Shown: positions 15,781-18,892 of the stretch, piece after piece | Layout of the letters: each line of letters starts with the position of its first letter | Position numbering within the stretch: the stretch's first letter is position 1 | Assembly: GCA_037143735.1 (NCBI GenBank) | Contig: JBAWYD010000042.1 | Coordinates: forward strand, 1-18,892 | DNA length: 18,892 nt | Direction of reading: 5' to 3' | Origin: JAPLJQ01 sp037143735 | GTDB taxonomy: Bacteria > Desulfobacterota > Syntrophia > Syntrophales > UBA2185 | Position numbers and translations under genes: made by a program | The notes under the pieces: generated by a model | The model's input: only the letters and a program-made list of their open reading frames with translations | Database searches by the model: none | Told to the model about the DNA's origin: nothing

Positions 15781-15822
15781 AGACACCCGAATCCATTCCC
15801 TTGTCCCGGTCTTCCATTATTC

Positions 15823-15856
15823 CATAGCCATCACGGCCGGGTATTCATAGCCATCA
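15823..15856. repeat. Direct repeat at the end of the zinc-ribbon gene
   Basis: CATAGCCATCA occurs at 15823-15833 and again at 15846-15856, 23 nt apart. Read on the minus strand the first copy met encodes the last residues (LMAM) of the zinc-ribbon protein and the second covers its TGA stop and the bases after it. This looks like a small tandem duplication at the 3' end. Confidence 0.6.
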
Positions 15857-16277
15857 GTTTCACAGCATCTTTGAACAACACATCCATCCGTGTCTCTGAA
15901 ATGACCCGTTCTACAAAACCCAGGCCGAATACGGGATGTCGGATGACATCTTTTAACTTGAATATGTCCTGAATGCGGTAGGTTTTTACGGGAATTTCCG
16001 GATTCATTTCGCTCTGCCTGAGTTCCCAGCGGACAGGGACGTCATTGACCGCTTTTCGGCTCGCAGACGCCGTTTTCCCCCGCATTTCCTGCCTGGAACG
16101 CGGCGCGGGATCTCTCCTTGTTATCTGTGGCTTCTCTCTTTTGTACCTGTGTTCCGAACCGCAGGTTTTACATTTAACCCTGCTGACGGCACCGTCAACT
16201 TCATACATGACAATGTGGGCCAGCAGGAGTTTGCATTTCGTACAAGGGGCATCGATATTTTTTCCGGCTAATGACAC
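15831..16277 (-). CDS. Zinc-ribbon protein with C-terminal HPxFGxG domain
   Basis: A 148-residue protein of unknown function. The N-terminus has two CxxC pairs (Cys12/Cys15 and Cys36/Cys39), spaced as in a treble or ribbon zinc site. A basic, low-complexity linker follows (about 45-80, rich in Arg, Lys and Ser). The C-terminal part reads FKLKDVIRHPVFGLGFVERVISETRMDVLF (about 106-135). That H-P-x-F-G-x-G pattern is found at the C-terminus of UvrD/PcrA-type helicases and CarD-like domains, which contact RNA polymerase or other proteins. A role in DNA or RNA transactions is inferred. GTG 16277 is the start, because AAGGAG lies seven bases upstream. The gene lies 86 nt downstream of the MaoC-fold gene and may share its transcript. 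Confidence 0.75.
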   Translation of the reverse strand: MSLAGKNIDAPCTKCKLLLAHIVMYEVDGAVSRVKCKTCGSEHRYKREKPQITRRDPAPRSRQEMRGKTASASRKAVNDVPVRWELRQSEMNPEIPVKTYRIQDIFKLKDVIRHPVFGLGFVERVISETRMDVLFKDAVKLMAMNTRP

Positions 16278-16323
16278 AAAAAAGCTCCTTCGCTTTTATT
16301 TAACAAAGCTATAATTTCCCATA

Positions 16324-16343
16324 CAAGATTTGATATAATCTTG
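16324..16343. repeat. 7-bp inverted repeat between MaoC-fold and zinc-ribbon genes
   Basis: CAAGATT (16324-16330) and AATCTTG (16337-16343) form a perfect inverted repeat with a 6-nt interval, TGATAT. It lies 20 nt after the MaoC-fold stop and upstream of the zinc-ribbon start. No T-run follows on the minus strand, so it is not a clear terminator. A regulatory site or an attenuating hairpin are both possible. Confidence 0.35.
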
Positions 16344-16363
16344 AAACAATGTACACGAACCAA

Positions 16364-16828
16364 TCATTGGCCCTGTTTTTGAACGAGCATATTGCTGGTA
16401 TATTCCACTACCAACTCATTACGCTGGTTATATGTCTTGTTTGTGTAGGATAGTAAACTTCGCAGTGGATTTTTTGTGGGGCGAAACGCGGTCACCTCTG
16501 CTTCTGCTCTAAGTGTATCACCGAAAAGGACTGGTTGGGTGAATTTGACATTCTCTATACCGACGTAAGCGGCGATAGAGAACCCATGTTCTTCTAAAAG
16601 TTCGGTGAGTGCGTCGCCGCGGTGGACAAGACCGTCGGCGATGACAAATATGATAGGAGCCGCCAGAGAACGTTCGCCAAACCAGGTTTGCTTGGCATAC
16701 TCTGCGTCGCAATGAACAGGCAAAATGAACCAGCAGAAACTGTGCAAGAGAGAGAAATCCCCTTTGTCTATCGTTCGATTAACCCTGCTACGAATTTTTG
16801 TGCCCGCTGCTATACCTTCACTGACCAT
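16364..16828 (-). CDS. MaoC-like hot-dog-fold protein with altered active site
   Basis: A 154-residue protein resembling MaoC/R-specific enoyl-CoA hydratases: HCDAEYAKQTWFGER (39-53), a helical region, then NVKFTQPVLFGDTLRAEAEVTAF (93-115) and a final beta region with NQRNELVVEY. These match the family's order of helix and strands. In active hydratases the motif is GDxNPxH; here the aligned stretch is FILPVH, so the catalytic Asp is Phe34 and the Asn is Leu36, while His39 remains. Water addition or removal is therefore doubtful; thioester binding is possible. ATG 16828 has AAGGAGG eight bases upstream, a near-perfect site. The gene is visibly more AT-rich than its neighbours, which may mean recent transfer. 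Exact role unknown. Confidence 0.75.
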   Translation of the reverse strand: MVSEGIAAGTKIRSRVNRTIDKGDFSLLHSFCWFILPVHCDAEYAKQTWFGERSLAAPIIFVIADGLVHRGDALTELLEEHGFSIAAYVGIENVKFTQPVLFGDTLRAEAEVTAFRPTKNPLRSLLSYTNKTYNQRNELVVEYTSNMLVQKQGQ

Positions 16829-16904
16829 AACTCGACCCTCCTTCTTATAAATAAGTTACTCCGGATTTTGTCTGTTTGATGAGAGCTTCCTTTTTCCTGG
16901 AAGG

Positions 16905-16933
16905 AATATAAGAAAAACGGCTTTGTATGTCAA
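16905..16933 (-). promoter_or_regulatory. Near-consensus promoter of the MaoC-fold gene
   Basis: On the minus strand TTGACA (16933-16928) and TATATT (16910-16905) are separated by exactly 17 nt, the best sigma70-type promoter in the window. Transcription should begin near 16898, leaving a leader of about 70 nt before ATG 16828. A TTCCTGGAA palindrome covers 16894-16902, at the predicted start, and CTTATAAATAAG lies at 16843-16854 next to the ribosome-binding site. The former could be an operator; this is untested. Confidence 0.7.
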
Positions 16934-16982
16934 TGTAATATGGATCACAACCTGTTAATAATTTCAGTTACCGATTTCAATC

Positions 16983-17011
16983 TTGCATGCTCCTTAAGCC
17001 TCTGCTATTAT
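16983..17011 (+). promoter_or_regulatory. Promoter candidate for the GDPD gene
   Basis: TTGCAT (16983-16988) and TATTAT (17006-17011) are 17 nt apart. The -10 matches five of six bases, the -35 three of six. A start near 17018 would give a 60-nt leader to ATG 17078, which has no clear Shine-Dalgarno site (only AAAGTCGG upstream). Confidence 0.45.
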
Positions 17012-17077
17012 TCAGACATAGCGGCAAGAAAATCCGGTATGCATAAAGATACATGAATCTTCCAAAAAAGTCGGCAC

Positions 17078-17773
17078 ATGAAAAATATCCTTTGTTTTGC
17101 CCATCGCGGCGCATCGGGCCATGAACCGGAAAACACGTTACCGGCGGTGGAAAAGGCCATCGTTCTGGGAGCGGACTGGGTCGAAGTGGACGTGTACGCC
17201 GTGGAAGGGGAACTGATCGTCATCCACGACGAGCGGCTCGAACGGACGACAAACGGCTCCGGGTATCTGATGGAGAAATCGCTGGGATATCTCCGCTCCC
17301 TCGATGCGGGCAAGGGGCAGAAAATTCCGACGCTTCGGGAACTCTTTGACCTTGTGGACGGTAGAATCGGCGTCAATGTGGAGCTGAAAGGCCCGGATAC
17401 GGCGGCTCTGACCGTTTCTCTCATCGATCAATATGTAAAGGATCGGGGTTGGCATGGGGATCGGTTTATCGTATCTTCCTTCAATCAGCGGGAACTGGCA
17501 AAGGTGAAGGAGCTTGCCCCTCATCTCAGGGCCGGTGTGATTATCGGCGGGATGCATCGCCGCTATACCCCGTTCGCAAGGCGTCATGCCGTTTATTCCG
17601 TGCATCCCCGCATGGACCTCGTGAATGCAGGATTCGTGGAGCGCGCCCATAGGCGCGGCCTGATGGTGTTTGTCTATACCGTCAATGATCCCCGTGACAT
17701 TGCAAAGATGGCGGCGATGGGAGTTGACGGGGTCTTCACGGATTTTCCTGAACGTATTCGCTCTCTCGGGTAA
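17078..17773 (+). CDS. Glycerophosphodiester phosphodiesterase
   Basis: A 231-residue UgpQ-type GDPD that cleaves glycerophosphodiesters to glycerol 3-phosphate and an alcohol. The TIM-barrel active site is complete: His9-Arg10-Gly11 (AHRGASGHEPENT, with Glu18), Glu36 and Asp38 in WVEVDVY, His50-Asp51 in VIHDERLERTTNG, and Glu102/Lys104 in VELKG. Length is normal for the cytosolic bacterial form, and no signal peptide is seen, so it acts in the cytoplasm on deacylated phospholipid heads. The C-terminal VYTVNDPRDIAKMAAMGVDGVFTDFPE is the usual final barrel segment. The start has a weak ribosome-binding site. The lipoprotein gene follows 63 nt later on the same strand and may be cotranscribed. 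Confidence 0.93.
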   Translation: MKNILCFAHRGASGHEPENTLPAVEKAIVLGADWVEVDVYAVEGELIVIHDERLERTTNGSGYLMEKSLGYLRSLDAGKGQKIPTLRELFDLVDGRIGVNVELKGPDTAALTVSLIDQYVKDRGWHGDRFIVSSFNQRELAKVKELAPHLRAGVIIGGMHRRYTPFARRHAVYSVHPRMDLVNAGFVERAHRRGLMVFVYTVNDPRDIAKMAAMGVDGVFTDFPERIRSLG

Positions 17774-17836
17774 TTTTGATAGACATCCACCGTTGTCAAA
17801 GGTAGAAAAGGAAAATAACTCCTGAAAGGAAATGCA

Positions 17837-18556
17837 ATGATGATGAACGACTTGAGAGAAAGCAAACGAAAAAACATTCTGCATCGACAATCAGTTACAA
17901 TGATAAAGGGGGTTATCCTCTTGAATACGTTCCTGTTGCTGGTATCTTGCGCTCCTTCTCTATATAGTGTCAACATTAAGTATGAACCCTCAAGAACCGC
18001 CCCGAAGCCAACCGTTACGGAAAGGAAATATCCCATTACCATAGCCGTCCTCAATGATGCGAGACCGTCAGGAGACGATTTGTCCGTAGGAAGGGTGGTT
18101 ACGTCCAGTGGCAATCAGATTCCGATTATTCCGGGAAACTTAAAACCGGCGAAAGCGCTCACCGCAAGTCTTAGGGATTATATGCTCAAAGCCGGGTATA
18201 CCCTGACGGACGAAATGCCGGCGTGGAATCTTCAGGAGAATGCCATCAAAAAAGAATGGGGCAGAATATTGATAGGCGGGAAGATCGATACACTGGAAAT
18301 TGTCTGCAACGATAAGATACCGATAAAAAAATACCGTGCGGACGTGAAGCTGTCCCTCTTTTTCGCGGATGTTCAAAAGGGAAAAATATTTTACACCATT
18401 TCTGCCACAGGCGCCACGTCCCTTGAACACGTGCGCTTTTCAGAAGAAATTCTGGAACAGCAAATCAACGGCGCCCTGTCCTCTGCCATCGAAGATATAT
18501 TTGCAGGTAATACCGTTCAAACAAAAATCCAGGAGATACTCCGCCGGAATCCCTGA
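17837..18556 (+). CDS. Putative lipoprotein
   Basis: A 239-residue predicted lipoprotein of unknown function. A long N-region of about 21 residues precedes a hydrophobic stretch (VILLNTFLLLVSC) ending in a lipobox, LVSC, with Cys38 as the lipidated residue. The +2 residue is Ala, which in enterobacteria favours the outer membrane. The mature part contains ITIAVLNDARPSGD and a later GRILIGGKIDTLEIVC, alternating strands and helices, recalling YajG-like and other small outer-membrane lipoproteins, but I do not recognise a family. ATG 17837 has AAGGA six bases upstream; the in-frame Met22 (17900) would give a standard-length signal but has no ribosome-binding site. It ends 58 nt from the convergent ATP-grasp gene. 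Confidence 0.75.
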   Translation: MMMNDLRESKRKNILHRQSVTMIKGVILLNTFLLLVSCAPSLYSVNIKYEPSRTAPKPTVTERKYPITIAVLNDARPSGDDLSVGRVVTSSGNQIPIIPGNLKPAKALTASLRDYMLKAGYTLTDEMPAWNLQENAIKKEWGRILIGGKIDTLEIVCNDKIPIKKYRADVKLSLFFADVQKGKIFYTISATGATSLEHVRFSEEILEQQINGALSSAIEDIFAGNTVQTKIQEILRRNP

Positions 18557-18614
18557 TAAATGATGAGAGCCGGTTCGCAAGCACTTCAGTCAAGGCATTG
18601 ATAAGTTTAGTGAT

Positions 18615-18892
18615 TCAGGAGATATTTGCTCTGAATGTCGGATGGCGCTGTACGGCGAGATCTATGATGTGACCGATCATCCCTCCATAGGTATAGCCGG
18701 CGGCTTCAGCCGCACAGGCCATACTTGCTTCGGAGCTGATATCGGAATTGGGATTAACGTCAAAAACGTAAAAGATGCCGTCTCTCAGGCGGATATCCAG
18801 CCGGGCATAGTCGCGGCAGCCGAAAGCACGATACGTCAGTACACTCGCTGATTGCAGCCGCTTGTATTCTATTTCGCTCAGAGGGGCTGGCA
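18615..18892 (-). CDS. D-Ala-D-Ala-ligase-like ATP-grasp protein, C-terminal part
   Basis: The last 91 codons of a leftward gene that runs off the right edge; the stop TGA is at 18615-18617. The translated end contains FGCRDYARLDIRLRDG, then FYVFDVNPNSDIS and AAGYTYGGMIGHIIDLAVQR. This is the C-terminal ATP-grasp pattern of the D-alanine-D-alanine ligase family: a D/N metal-binding pair in DVNPN, where Ddl enzymes usually have E.N, and the final helix. The ligase substrate cannot be told from the fragment; Ddl paralogues with this ending occur in clusters for other peptide-like products. A plus-strand frame over the same bases (18642-18851) is its shadow. Confidence 0.85.
   Translation of the reverse strand, partial: PAPLSEIEYKRLQSASVLTYRAFGCRDYARLDIRLRDGIFYVFDVNPNSDISSEASMACAAEAAGYTYGGMIGHIIDLAVQRHPTFRANIS

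Noticed and set aside
17138..17890. 250-codon open frame on the minus strand over the GDPD gene
   Set aside because: It is the reverse of a complete catalytic GDPD sequence and runs past its end with low-complexity residues.
1..18892. CRISPR array, tRNA, rRNA or intact insertion sequence
   Set aside because: No regularly spaced repeats, no cloverleaf or rRNA-like segments, and no complete transposase gene were found on either strand.

Overview
The window is 18.9 kb of bacterial chromosome with moderate GC (roughly 50% by eye), tightly packed genes and strong Shine-Dalgarno sites. The gene mix (YbhGFSR-type exporter, MacAB-TolC, an RdgC-family protein, a zinc-ribbon/HPxFGxG hypothetical, a GDPD, a D-Ala-D-Ala-ligase-like ATP-grasp) suggests a Gram-negative anaerobe of the Desulfobacterota, possibly Syntrophales-like. 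That assignment is inference from protein style, not from a marker gene. The outer-membrane channels and periplasmic adaptors do require a double-membrane organism.

Left block (about 270-8661, + strand). A TetR regulator sits behind a TTGACA promoter with a 22-bp imperfect palindrome just downstream of it. A perfect REP-like palindrome follows. Then come a TolC-type outer-membrane channel, a HlyD-type adaptor, two separate ABC ATPases and two ABC-2 permeases. The layout matches E. coli cecR-ybhGFSR, with YbhF split into two genes and a dedicated TolC added. Genes overlap by 4-20 nt, often at TTG or GTG starts, so translation is probably coupled. The two ATPases carry complementary defects: the first lacks the H-loop His and the second lacks a canonical signature motif. 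This predicts one dead and one active ATP site. A COG2509-like FAD oxidoreductase follows 15 nt after the last permease.

Middle block (8701-13139, - strand). A second complete tripartite exporter, tolC-macA-macB(ATPase)-macB(permease), runs toward the first block, with MacB split into two genes. So two ABC-driven tripartite pumps converge on the oxidoreductase gene.

Right block (13140-18892). A 408-nt AT-rich gap precedes a protein with a degenerate PD-(D/E)xK-like C-terminus. It is followed by an RdgC-family gene with its own promoter. Next are two leftward genes, a zinc-ribbon protein and a MaoC-fold protein lacking its catalytic Asp, the latter behind a near-consensus promoter. Then come a rightward glycerophosphodiester phosphodiesterase and a lipoprotein. 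The right edge cuts a leftward ATP-grasp gene, of which only the C-terminal 91 residues are present.

Nothing here is a clear-cut undescribed system. The best leads are the asymmetric split YbhF pair with its oxidoreductase neighbour, the nuclease-like protein beside RdgC, and the MaoC-fold protein with a broken active site.
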